NCBI GenBank assembly: GCA_003116995.1
Contig: BDSL01000036.1
Location: 744,001-808,000 of the forward strand
Source of the DNA: Yamagishiella unicocca
Taxonomy: Eukaryota; Chlorophyta; Chlorophyceae; Chlamydomonadales; Volvocaceae
Reading direction: 5' to 3'
Length of the DNA stretch: 64,000 nucleotides
A program made the translations under genes and the position numbers. Shown here piece after piece: positions 12,125 to 22,300 of the stretch. A model generated the notes under the pieces. That model had not been told where the DNA came from and did not search any database. It saw nothing but the letters and a program-made list of their open reading frames with translations. Position 1 is the stretch's first letter. The number at the start of each line of letters is the position of its first letter.

Positions 12125-12547
12125 ATGACGGAACCGCCGCATCCTGACAAGGAGCCCGCTCCAGCGCCTCCACCGCACGTCACTCGTGAGCCGGTGTCGC
12201 GAGACAGCTCCCTCATGCAAATCTACTTGGACCTGATCCGCTCCGGAGCCAAGACGGTCGAGGGCAGGATTCGCGTCGGCAAATGGGCCGATGTCATCCC
12301 GGGCGATTGCTTTCGCTTCTTCAGCACGCAGGACGCTGCAGTCTCCGTGCTGTGTCGTGCCACTTCCGTACGAGAGTACGACAGCTTCAGTGCGATGCTG
12401 GAGGGGGAGGGTCTTCAGGCGTGCCTGCCGGGCGTGGGGAGCTTGGAGGAGGGGGTTGAGGTGTACCGGTCTATTCCCGGATACCGCGAGCGGGAGGCGA
12501 TTGATCGAGTGGTTGGCGTGGGGTTACAATTACTGCAAGATCAATGA
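12125..12547 (+). CDS. ASCH-domain protein, 140 aa
   Basis: Single-exon ORF. The chosen ATG at 12125 (gaacATGACG) begins a Pro-rich leader of about 30 residues, after which the ASCH domain fills the protein. The family signature is clear: MQIYLDLIRSGAKTVEGRIR at residues 31-50, then VGKWADVIPGDCFRFFS. The K-T-V-E-G-R core is the conserved ASCH loop. The C-terminal half, with YDSFSAMLEGEG and VYRSIPGYREREA, fits the usual end of the domain. ASCH proteins have a PUA-like beta-barrel and are thought to bind RNA or modified nucleosides; bacterial YqfB is an N4-acetylcytidine amidohydrolase. This copy has Glu where YqfB has its catalytic Thr, so the same reaction cannot be assumed. The frame stays open upstream to about 12038, so an earlier start or exon is possible. 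Confidence 0.85.
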   Translation: MTEPPHPDKEPAPAPPPHVTREPVSRDSSLMQIYLDLIRSGAKTVEGRIRVGKWADVIPGDCFRFFSTQDAAVSVLCRATSVREYDSFSAMLEGEGLQACLPGVGSLEEGVEVYRSIPGYREREAIDRVVGVGLQLLQDQ

Positions 12548-13569
12548 CGGCCAACAGTCTTTCCTGAGGTCTGCAGCCCGCCGTGAATAATACAATTAAC
12601 TAATGTTACAGGTTGAAGGATGGAAGATGGGTGGCTAGCGACAGTGCTGCTGCTGCTCATGGCTAACGTCGAACGAAATCGTGCCAAGTAGGGTGGTCAG
12701 TGCCGATCCTCGCGCGCCAATTAGTGTTCGTGTGAGGTGGACGGCGCAGAAACTCAGCGAGCTCTTCTGCGTGGAACTGAAGGGTAATCGTAGTTGAGAA
12801 CTGGAGGCAGTATCGTTAAATGGTGCCCCTCGCCCAACAACTTATTCAACTCGGAAGCCTGCCATCGTACAACGCGACAAACGCAAAGTGCTACGGAGCC
12901 AAAATGGCTCCCGCTCTGGCCAAGATAGCCTGTTCTGCTGCCTCCGCATCATTTGCGCCTGTCTGCACCGACGCAAACACGCCTTGCTGATCATCGTCGT
13001 GCAACTACGCATTATAGGACGATGGCCACAACAAGGCGTAAACGTGCACATTGAAATGGCAGGGCCTACAGTAGCCCCCTGAGCACCCCGATGGTCAGCA
13101 ATAGTCATTATTGCGTCGACCATTGCCGATGCCGCCGCAGTTGGCATCAGTAAGACCTCAAAAGAGCGTGTCCCTCGGAGAGAGCTGTGCACAAGTGTAC
13201 TTTAGCGATAGGTGGCGACCAGGCGGTCTCTGCGACGGCTCCTTATTTTGACTCAGCACAGGCTGTATCAGTTACTACTACGCTACTTCGGCTCAGCACA
13301 GGCTATTTAGACTCAGCACAGGCGAAACGGTGCGGAATACCTTCAATTCCAGGTTCCATGCGCTATTTACCAGGTGTTCATCTAGTGGATCCCTACTAAC
13401 GGGCGCACCCGTCCACACCGGCATCTCGGGGACGAAGGGCGCCCATTATAAAAAGGCGGACCGGGCTTTGGGCCGCGAATGGCGAAAACCGCGATATACA
13501 GGAAAAAGCGCTCTATCTAGCCACATCCGCCCTAAATCCTTATCACACATCCCTCCATCTGCAGCTGCC
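12548..13569. other. Convergent intergenic/3' UTR region
   Basis: Lies between the ends of two convergent genes and probably holds both 3' UTRs. A reverse-strand TGTAA at 12610-12606 could serve the minus-strand gene. The ORF at 12842-13192 on the minus strand has no recognisable features and I do not call it. Confidence 0.4.
13252..13323. repeat. Three direct copies of ctcagcacaggc
   Basis: The 12-mer starts at 13252, 13292 and 13312, spaced 40 and 20 bases, with partial similarity of the flanks (ttgactcagcacaggc, ttagactcagcacaggc). This suggests a degenerate 20-bp minisatellite. Confidence 0.75.
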
Positions 13570-15073
13570 TCACGCGTGGGCGCTCGGGCCTTCGCTCCGC
13601 TGCTGCTCAGCCTGCGGCGCCGGCGTTCCCTCCTGCCGTTGCACCGCCGTTGCCTCCGCCTGGCCCGAGGGCACCGGCTGCGGCGCCGCCGCCACCGCCT
13701 CAGTGGGCGCCTTGTCGAGAGCCACCTGTGGTGGGACCCAAGGTAGGGCCCGTCGGAAATTTCGTCAAAGGTCCAAGAGGCGTACGGCTCAAGGGGCATT
13801 CGTACTGTGGATTTTTATGAATGGCGAAATACGACCATTTGGACAGCAGCTGGGTATGATTGTTGTAACGGTTACAGTGAGTATGATAATGGTTGCACCA
13901 CCAGTCGGAACAACAGCACCTGCACACTGGTCGGCTGGTTTGTTCTTCTTCCTGCGTCCCTTTCAGTGTCAGGCAATGCGCCCCCTGGCTCTACCCTATG
14001 GTCTGGGGCCCACTGTAACAGTTACCACTACCTACACACCATGCGCGCGAACTTGTCCGCCGCGCTCTGGAGCTTGGACGCGATGCCGCTGCGTCCGACA
14101 ACGCCGCCGCCGGCGCTTCTCTCGGCGGTATAGGCCGCCTCCGCCTGCGCACCAGGATCGTTGCGATAAGCTGGCATCGAGGTGTATGGGCTCCACAATG
14201 GAAAGCATCTCGAAGCGACCTCCTTCTACGTGTCGTACAGGGTGATACCACTGATACCGGTAGCCAGTATCTTGCCAAACTGCATTGCAAGCCCTGCAGC
14301 AGACACGCCCCTGCATGCCGTCCGCCGCCGCAACCCACCTCCTGCACCAACCGCTCCGCCAACTTCTCCTCGCTAGGCAGCGCGTCACGGGAGTCGGGCA
14401 CGTCCACCGAGCCCATGACCGCCACCGGGCTCATGTGTCGCTCCGCTGCAACCGCGCTAGCGTACTTGCCAAAGGCACCTGGCGATGCGTCGAGGGGATG
14501 GCGCGTGTTACTGACGCAACTTTGCCAAGTGGCTCTTGCATTATGATGGACCGCCCGACGCGAATATGAGCTGCGCCATATGGAACGTCCAGATTAGGTT
14601 GCTCGTGGTTGCTCGGTTTGAGCGAGGAGGTCAGCACTTTGAAGCCGAATAGTTATGTTTCCTGGAGTTCGCATTCTCAGCGTCATTCTGCAGCATGCTG
14701 GGCCAGATCGCGGACGCCCCTTAAAAGGCAAACGCGCACCGGCAGCAAGCGACGGCGGAGAGTTGCGCGGTGGGTCCTGGCCTCCCGTATCTTCCTTGTA
14801 GGATACTGTACGCACGACGGTCTGCGCGGCTGGGGCAAGGCGGCAGCCGCGCATGGCGAATCGCGACCCGTGGGTCAGCTGAGGCGCGCTTCACAGTAGC
14901 CGCTGGTGTGACGGAGACAAAGCAATGCCGAGGCGCCCTGAGACCTGTTTGGGATGGCTCCGCCAATAAGCGCCCCCGCTTGCCTCGTGCTTGAGGGCTG
15001 CCAGCATTTCATCTTCGGCGGCCGCTCGGTAGCTCCGGGCCGCACGCTCCTCAGAGCCAGCATCCTCCGACAT
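13570..15073 (-). CDS. Small hypothetical protein, at least four exons
   Basis: Three downstream exons join in phase on the minus strand: 14445-14339 (contains MSPVAVMGSVDVPDSRD and EEKLAERLVQE), 14144-14040 (AEAAYTAERSAGGG, IASKLQSAADKFARM) and 13725-13570 (an Ala/Gln/Pro-rich tail ending SEGPSAHA-stop). Donors are GTGGGT and GTGTGT. A likely first exon begins at ATG 15073 (MSEDAGSEERAARSYRAAAE, then DEMLAALKHE) and runs to at least 14984. I could not join it to the 14445 exon in phase, so another small exon or a missed donor lies between. I do not recognise the family. The composition (Ala, Glu, Gln, helical) fits a small soluble, partly disordered protein. A dispersed repeat lies antisense in the last intron, right beside its donor. 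Confidence 0.55.
13938..14038 (+). repeat. Dispersed repeat, copy A
   Basis: Begins ttcttcctgcgtccctttca, continues gtgtcaggcaatgcgccccc and ends at the palindrome gtaacagttac. Related copies are at 30043-30122 (+), 30425-30530 (-) and 40499-40592 (-). A second palindrome of the same kind (gtaacggttac) occurs at 13865-13875. It lies inside an intron of the minus-strand gene. Confidence 0.75.
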
Positions 15074-15464
15074 TGTATTCGTCCGTCGTCCGTTACTGGC
15101 GCTAGCTGTCAACTAGCAAGTTGGATGTGGCCCAGTGTTCCAGCAACTTCGTTCAGACCAGCTTTCTGAGTGCACAGAAGCGAAGGGGATTATACTCCAG
15201 ACGAAAATTACAAGCCAACATGTTGTCCGCTTTTGTTAAGCGCGAGGCTTTTCCCTGAGCCTCATGGTTTCGGAGTGCAATGCGCGACCCCCCATGCGAT
15301 ACCCCGATCCAAATCATTTCTCATTGTCGTCCCCATCAGGGGCCATATTGTCATCACAACCCATTAAGTTAGCCCATCCTTTACGAGCTTAATTACCTCT
15401 AGTGCCAATTATGCACGTTTCCTTCCTTTCATGGCCACACTCGTCCGCCATATCTTACATCATG
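15074..15464. other. Intergenic region, nothing called
   Basis: No coding exon or repeat found. It should hold the promoter of the 13570-15073 gene and the 3' end of the minus-strand gene to its right (TGTAA at 15459-15455). Confidence 0.4.
15455..15459 (-). terminator. TGTAA polyadenylation signal for a minus-strand transcript
   Basis: Reverse-strand TGTAA just after the stop at 15465. It could end the possible small gene or the giant gene if its 3' UTR is about 850 bases long. Confidence 0.45.
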
Positions 15465-16253
15465 TCAAAAGCACAAACGCAGCTTCATCTGTTTGGTCTC
15501 CTGCTCTAGCTCATGCAACTGCGTCAGCAGCTGTCGCCGCAAGGGCGACACCGACTCAGCAGACTGCCCGACAGCAGCACTATGTGGCATTCGAGCCCCC
15601 AAAGCCTCCTTCAGGCCCGGGACACCCGCGTACTTTGCTCCTCCCCATGCATTTGGACCGCTGCCAGGCAACAGCACCGCCTCCGCCGCTGCTGCCTGTA
15701 CTATGCCCTGGCGGGTTCCTAGCCCCCGAGTGGGTGCAACGGCAGGCCCCGGCGCAGCTGCGCACGCCGCACAGCAAGATCGCTGACAGCCGCCCATGTT
15801 TCCGGCAATATCGCCCGTGTTGGACGCTAAAAAGTCGTGCCATGGGCAAAGTACCAACGCCTGGTCGCTCTGCCTGAGGGCCGGAAGGGACAGGTTGGGG
15901 GTGCGAAAGGGGATCGGGTGCGTGAAGCGGCAGATTGAGATGCTGCAATAATATGTTATAGTAATGGCATTTGAGCCGCAAGGTGCAGGGGCCTACTGGT
16001 GTAGTTCCCCGGCGCCGTTGCGTTGGTACGGCAGCCGCAAGGATGCCGCTGCCGGGTTTTGCTAGGCAACGGACGGTCGCTTGCTGCGCCGCGCAGCCAT
16101 CTTTCGCCTGTTCGCTTAAGCAGCTAGCCCTCTTAAACATTTATGTCCGCTGCCACCGTAAGAACTGGCGGCTGGATGCGACGCAACGACACCGCTTTGG
16201 CGCTGCAAGAGGTGGTGCCCGTCCAACACGACAGTGACGGCGCGCTCGGCCAT
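15465..16253 (-). CDS. Possible small gene, about 120 aa, coiled C-terminus
   Basis: The better-supported part is the minus-strand exon 15757-15465, which follows a gtgcgcag acceptor and reads as ordinary algal coding sequence: AAPGPAVAPTRGLGTRQG, then NAWGGAKYAGVPGLKEALGA. It ends in an amphipathic helix, QLLTQLHELEQETKQMKLRL. A matching first exon could begin at ATG 16253 (MAERAVTVVLDGHHLLQRQ). Two poor donors (GTGTCG, GTGGCA) each leave the one base needed for phase. A TGTAA lies only six bases after the stop. The exon could instead be 3' UTR of the large upstream gene. No family recognised. Confidence 0.4.
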
Positions 16254-16307
16254 GAACCCATGATCCAGCTGGTCCCCTACCCTGGTCTGTGCTGACCCTG
16301 CTGTCCG

Positions 16308-19300
16308 CTACTGGTCAAATGGCCGTGTCATGAGTTCCACCCGCTGCTGCAGCTGCGTCGTACGGTCGGCCAGCCGCTGCAAGCGCAATGCCAGCTCTCG
16401 GGGATCGGTTGCCTGCGCTGCCGCATTATCGCCGCCCGCGCTCTGATTCCTTGACCCCCCGACAGATAGCGCGTGCTCTGCCGCGAAGCCGTAACCACCA
16501 GTCAAAGGATGGACCATTCGCTGCGGCGGCAATGACACATACGGTGATGCCGGCGGCGTTTTCGGCGGGATGGTCGTCGCAACCGGCTGCATAGCAACTG
16601 AGGTTCCTGGGGGCGATGCCTCCACCAACCCCAGCCGGCGTTTGATCAGCTGGAATTCCTGGTAGTCGCGTCGGGCGTCGGGGTCCAGCATTGCCGCAGC
16701 GGCCCTTACGGGGGTCACCGATGCGGATGTGTCAGGGCCGCGGTCGGGTGTGTGGCCCGTGGTGAGGGGCAGGCGTTCGCGAAGGCTGGTGTGGGACGGC
16801 GTCGTGGCAAGTGAATACGGTCTGGGGCGAACGGGCGGCGACGCTGCCAGCTGCTGCCTCCGATACCGGAAGTCTTCCAAGGCCAGGTCCACCGAGCTGG
16901 AGATCGCCAGGAGTGCCGCCCGGTGTGCTGCCTCCGACTCTCCACGTCCATGCAGCCTTCCCTGGAGCTCATCTAGGGGGGGCCTGGGGGCCACGTATCG
17001 GTCTGGTTCTTGGCGGTGGTCTGGCTCATCCGTAGTGGCCGCATGAGGGACGCTTGCCGTTGAGCGCCGCAGCAGGCTGCGCAACGGGGCGGGTTCGACC
17101 GCCGGCTGTGGGTTATTGTCAAAGTGCACGACGTTCGGTTGAGCAGCTCGCCGTGGGATGCCGCTTGCGCTCCTGCGATAGCGGCCGCCATCAAGGCCTT
17201 CGCGGTCGGTTGGTCCAGGAATGCGCGGACTGGCGGCGGGTGCCAGTGCGGGGAGCGGCAGTCCTGACACGGGCGAGTAGGATGCTTCATACGCAGCTGT
17301 AACTGCGGCGACTGCGGCTGCGGCAGCATGGTCGCCACTGGAGAGGGGATCGTTGGCTGAAGCTTCGGCGGAAAGACCGAGAGCGTTTGGAGGCATCGAG
17401 GGCCCTGCGGCCGCTGCTCCGCCACCTGGCAGCACCTCCCAGACGACCGCGCGATAGGATAGTGACTGCGGCACATGGGCTTCTTCCAGTTGAGCCGCCG
17501 CAATGCTTTCAGTGCTGGAGTATGTGGCCGCCGAGGAGGGGGCAGTAGGCGGGCCTGGATCCATACCGCTCGCCGGTACTCCTGCTGGAGCGTATTTCCC
17601 AGGCTGCTGCGTCGGTCGGAAAGAGCGCGCCACGGAAGCCATCACAACATCATCGTTCTGCTTGGTTGCTCGCCGCCTTTGCGACGTGTCGAACTGCGTC
17701 GTGCGCGAAAATGCTGCTGTCGACGCCGCCTCTGCGGCTGCGGCGGCTGCCTGAGCAACCTCACGGTCAACCGCCGCCGCGGCGGCCTCGTGCGCAGCTG
17801 CTGCCGCTGCCTCTCTCGCTGCCGCTACTGCAGCCTCCCGAGCAGTCGCCGCCGTCACTTCTCGGGCGGCTGCAATCGCCGCCTCTCGGGTCGTCACTGC
17901 CGCTGCCTCTCGGACGACTGCCACCGCCGCCTCACGAGCCGTCGCTGCCGCCGCCTCGCGCACGGTGGCCACTGCCGCCTCCCGGGCTGCTGCCTGCGTG
18001 ACCTGGCGCTCAGCAGCCACTGCCACCTCCCGGGCCACCGCCATCGCGGCGTCGAGGGCTGTCGCCTGAGCCGCCTCAAGTTCTGCCGCATGGGCCGCCC
18101 GGCGTTCGGCTGCTGCCACCGCGTCACGCGCACTCACGACAGTCGCCTCGCGCGCTGACGCCAAAGCCACCTCCCGCGCGGTAGTCAGAGCCACATCGCG
18201 GGCCGCCACCACAACCGCCTCGAGCGCTGTCGCCTGAGCTACATCACGCTCAGCAGCCTGGACCGCGTGGCGTTCAGTCGCCGCCGCTACCTCCCGGGCC
18301 GCTGCTTGGGCCGCTTCACGCGCTTCTGACGCTGCCGCCGCTTCCCGGGCTGTCGCCTCTGCCACTTCGCGCGCCGTCGCTACCGTTGCTGCATCGCGTG
18401 CTGCCGCCGCTGCCACAGCTACCGCCTCGCGTTCAGCCACCGCCGCCGCCTCCTTGGCAGTGACTTCAGCAGCCTGTCGTGCTGCCGCCAGCGCCACCTC
18501 GCGCGCCGTCGCTGCTGCGGCTTCACAGGCAGCAGTCGCAGCTGCTTCAAGGGCAACAACTGCCGCCGCCTCTCGTTCTGCCGCTTGCGCTGCCTGGCGT
18601 TCTGCCTTTGCTACCGCCTCCCAAGCGGCCGCCACTGCTGCCTGACGTTCCGTTGCCGCCACTGCCTCGCGTTCGGCTGCCGCGGCTACCTCACGAGCGA
18701 TCGTCTGCGCCGCCTGGCGGGCAGCGGCAACTGCTTCCTCGAGTGCGATCGTCTGTGCCGCTTCACGTTCCGCAGCCACTGCCGCGTCACGGGCACTCGC
18801 TGAGGCGGCCCCCTGCGCCGCCTCACGGGCTGCCGCCGCTGCCTCACGAGCTGCCGCTACCGCCGCCTCTAGCGCCGCCATCTGTGCCGCCTCACGTTCC
18901 GCCGCCTGTGCCGCGTGCCGCTCAGCTGCTGCCGCCGCCTCGCGTGCTGCCTGCTGTGCAGCTTCACGTGCGGCCGCTGCCGCGGCTGCTTCGCGTGCGG
19001 TCACCTGCGCCGCCTCTCGTGCGGCCGTCACCGCCGCCGCCTCACGTGCAGCTGCCTGTGCCGCCTCGCGGGCCGCCGCCACAGCCGCTTCGCGAGCCGT
19101 CACCTGCGCCGCCTCACGCGCAACAGCCTGCGCCGCCTCCTGTGCAGCCGCCAGGGCTGCTTCACGTACAGCCGCCGCTGCCTCCCGGGTGGCTACCTCG
19201 GACGCCTCACGTGCCGCCGTCGCCGCCGCCTCCCGGGCGGCTGCCTGCGCCGCCTCGAAAGCAGCCGCCTGGCTTGCCTGCCGCTCAGCCGCTTCTTCCT

Positions 19301-22300
19301 GAGCAGCCACGTGCGCCGCTTGACGCTCAGCCGCCGCAACCACTTCGAGAGCCGTCATCTGAGCCGCCTCCCTAGCAGCAGCTTCAGCCGCCTGCCGCTC
19401 AACAGCCGCAGCTGCCGCCTCCCGGGCAGTCAAGCTAGCCGCTTCACGGACAGCTGTCACAGCCGCCTCCAGTGCGCTCGCCTGAGCCGCATCTCTGGCG
19501 GCTGACTCAGCCGCCTGCCGCTCGGCTGCAGCATGTGCTGCCTCCCGAGCAGTCGCGACTGCCGCCTCCCGCACTGCTGTCACCACCGCCTCCAGTGCAT
19601 TTGCCTGAGCTGCCTCCCGGGCAGCTACTTGGGCAAACTGTCGTTCAGCCGCCGCGGCCGCTTCAATTGTAGTCGCGTGTGCCGCCTCCCGGGCTGCAGC
19701 TTGAGCCGCCTCATGCGCGGCTGACTGGGCCGCTTGGCGGTCAGCAGCCGCACCTGCCGCCTCGCGCGCAGTCGCATGCGCCGCCTCCCGGACGGCACTC
19801 ACCGCCGCCCCAAGTGCATCCGCTTGCGCCGCCTGGCGTTCGGCTGCGGCAGCGGCGTCTCGGGCTGCTGCAAGTGCTGCTTCGCGTGCAGCTGCCGCCG
19901 CTGCACGGGCTGCGTGTGCCTCCTGGGTCAGTCGCAACGCAGTGACACCTGCACGCCAGTCATCCTTCAAAAGGTCGCTCCGTATGTTGCTCCGGGTTCC
20001 TGGGACCGGCTCAATTCGTCCAGCGGAGCTTGTAGGAGCCCGTTGCAGGGAGCTTGAAGTGCTCGATATGAGGTCCTGGAAACGACCAGATAACGCATCT
20101 CGCTGTGGCCCCGTTTGATGGGAGCCGGCAAACGGCGTTGACGCTGAAGGCGAGGGAGGCGGCAGCGGTAAGGCAGTGACGGGCTGAATATGTCGATGCG
20201 GTGGGGCTAATGATGGCAGACCACCAGTGGGCATGACAGCCGCAGGCGGCGAAGAGAAGAGCGATGCCAGAAGCCCGCTGGAACCATTGTCTCCACGGCC
20301 GGTGCCGCCTATCCTGCCCCCCTGGTCATAGCCGTCACGGGCAGCGGCTGCTGTGACACGTGCAGGATCATGACTGCTGCCAACGAACCGGCCCGAGCTA
20401 GACCCCGTATGCCTACCATCAGCACCACCGGCGTGTTCGTCAGTGCGTGGCTGCGACCAGTCACTCGAATCCAGCAACGAGGCGCCGAAACCATCGCGCC
20501 TCTGACCGTCGTCTGCATCAAAATCTAGCCGACCTGCAGGCGTAGGCATGTCGCCCAACCAGCCGAAGGCATCCTCCCGCTGCCAGGCCGTACCACGTGC
20601 GTCGTAGCGCGGCAGGGGCTCGAACTCATGTGAGTCCGATGCCGCTGTAGCGCCAACCGAGCTCAAGAACTCTGACCCTGCAACCCGAGCCTCAGCTGTC
20701 GCAGCCACGCGAGCACGTGCACTGGCGTCCCCAGAGCTACGCCCACCGCTGGCGGCGTCGCGCTCAATCGGTTGCATGGCATGCACGAGCTCCCGCAGTG
20801 CTTGCGCCTCAGCTGTCGCGAAGGGGGCGCCTTCCCGGGCGCGCGCTGCGTCCAAGTGGTCGTGCAGCTCAGCGCTCAACTGCGCCAGCGCGGAAGCCGG
20901 CAGGTCGATGGGTGCGGCGGCCAGCATGACCAGCTGCAGCCCAAGCTGGTGAGCCGACTCCTGAGTGCCGAGTCGGTGCAGCACAGGCAGGTACAAGGGA
21001 GGGTGTCTGAGTGCGTTAGTGACGGAGGTATGCTTACGTGAGAGAGAGCTTATATTGGTGTTTGCTGGTAAGCTTCACACGGCTCTAGATCTTGCAAATG
21101 CCGCCATGCCCTGAGAATACCCGTCAGTGTTTTGAGGCTTGCAACAGTGCATGAATTTCATACGGGCTGTACAATATAGGACCCGGACTTCCTTGTGACC
21201 GCACCTCCAAGGCTTGAAGCACCTCCGCCACCAGCCCACGCCGCAGCTCGAGATCCTGCATCGCTGCCGCTGCCTCCTCAATGGCCAGTGTCTCCAGTTG
21301 TTGGCGCAGCTGCGCATTACCAACGCCGCTGCGCCGTCCGTGAATGGACGCTCTCCCGGCGCCTTCGTTGTCCGGCTGCAGCACCGTGCGCACGCGTGAC
21401 AGCAGCAAAGCGACGTCCTCACGATAGTGGGCGACGGCCTCCGAAGCCACACGGCAAAAACGTTCCACTGCCGCAGCATGACGGCCCGTGGGACCACCAC
21501 CAACGCCAGTAGCGGCCCTGGTGGCCACGCCCCTGACGCCGCTGTCCACTGATGTTGACCGCCCGGCGCCTCCAGGCCTCCAAGCTGGCAGTGGCGCCAC
21601 GGTGGGTGCAAGCCGTTCGTGGCCGATTCGTTGGGTCGCGTCGCTGCTGTACCTGTTTGATACGGCGCCCAGCATACCACTGCCGCTGCCATACAGAGCC
21701 TCAGCGACGTCGGGGTCCGAAACGTGCAGTGCAAGCCGGCGCTTAAGTCGGTCGAAAGCGTGGCGGAAGTCGGAGAGGGCAGAGTGGAGGGCAAAGCGGT
21801 CCGCAAGGCGTGAAGCGGCGGATGGGGAAGCGGATTGGGACGAGCGACTTCGCGGGGGAGGCAACGGCCCTGAGCGCCAAGCGTCCTGCTCCTCCTCGCG
21901 TCGCGGCGTGGGCCGTAGACTAAATTCGAAACGCTCCTGCGCGCGGCAACACACGGCATCACAAGGCGGATTGCGATGATCGCAAATGAGGTATGAGGCA
22001 TATTGGCCTAGAACAGCGCTAGGAAGAGGCGTCAGGGCTCGCTGCTATCAGGGAATCTGCGCCAGACACAGGGTTTCAACACGCGATTGGCTCGATGCAC
22101 GCATAGCTGCAGCGGCGGACACCATGCAGCCCGACAACTGCCCACCTGCAGCGACTGCTCGAAATCTTGAATCACGGCGTCTACATCCAGGGCGGCGAGC
22201 TCGCTCGCTGCCTCCGCCGCCGACAGCTCAGCAAACCCACCGCGTCCAAGTGGTGCCGCCAGCGGCACGCCGCCCATGTCTGGGGCCCAAGTATGGTCAG

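Noticed and set aside
12842..13192. 117-codon minus-strand ORF
   Set aside because: No family resemblance, no splice context, and located where two convergent 3' UTRs are expected.
13938..14038. Peptide-level similarity LLPASLSVSGNAP shared with 30.5 kb, first read as a conserved protein domain
   Set aside because: The similarity is at DNA level, extends past stops and occurs in introns, so it is a dispersed repeat and not a domain.
18479..19375. Long plus-strand Pro/Leu-rich ORF
   Set aside because: Opposite-strand shadow of the Ala-rich repeat tract. Its Pro-Pro-Leu pattern is just the reverse reading of AREAA codons.
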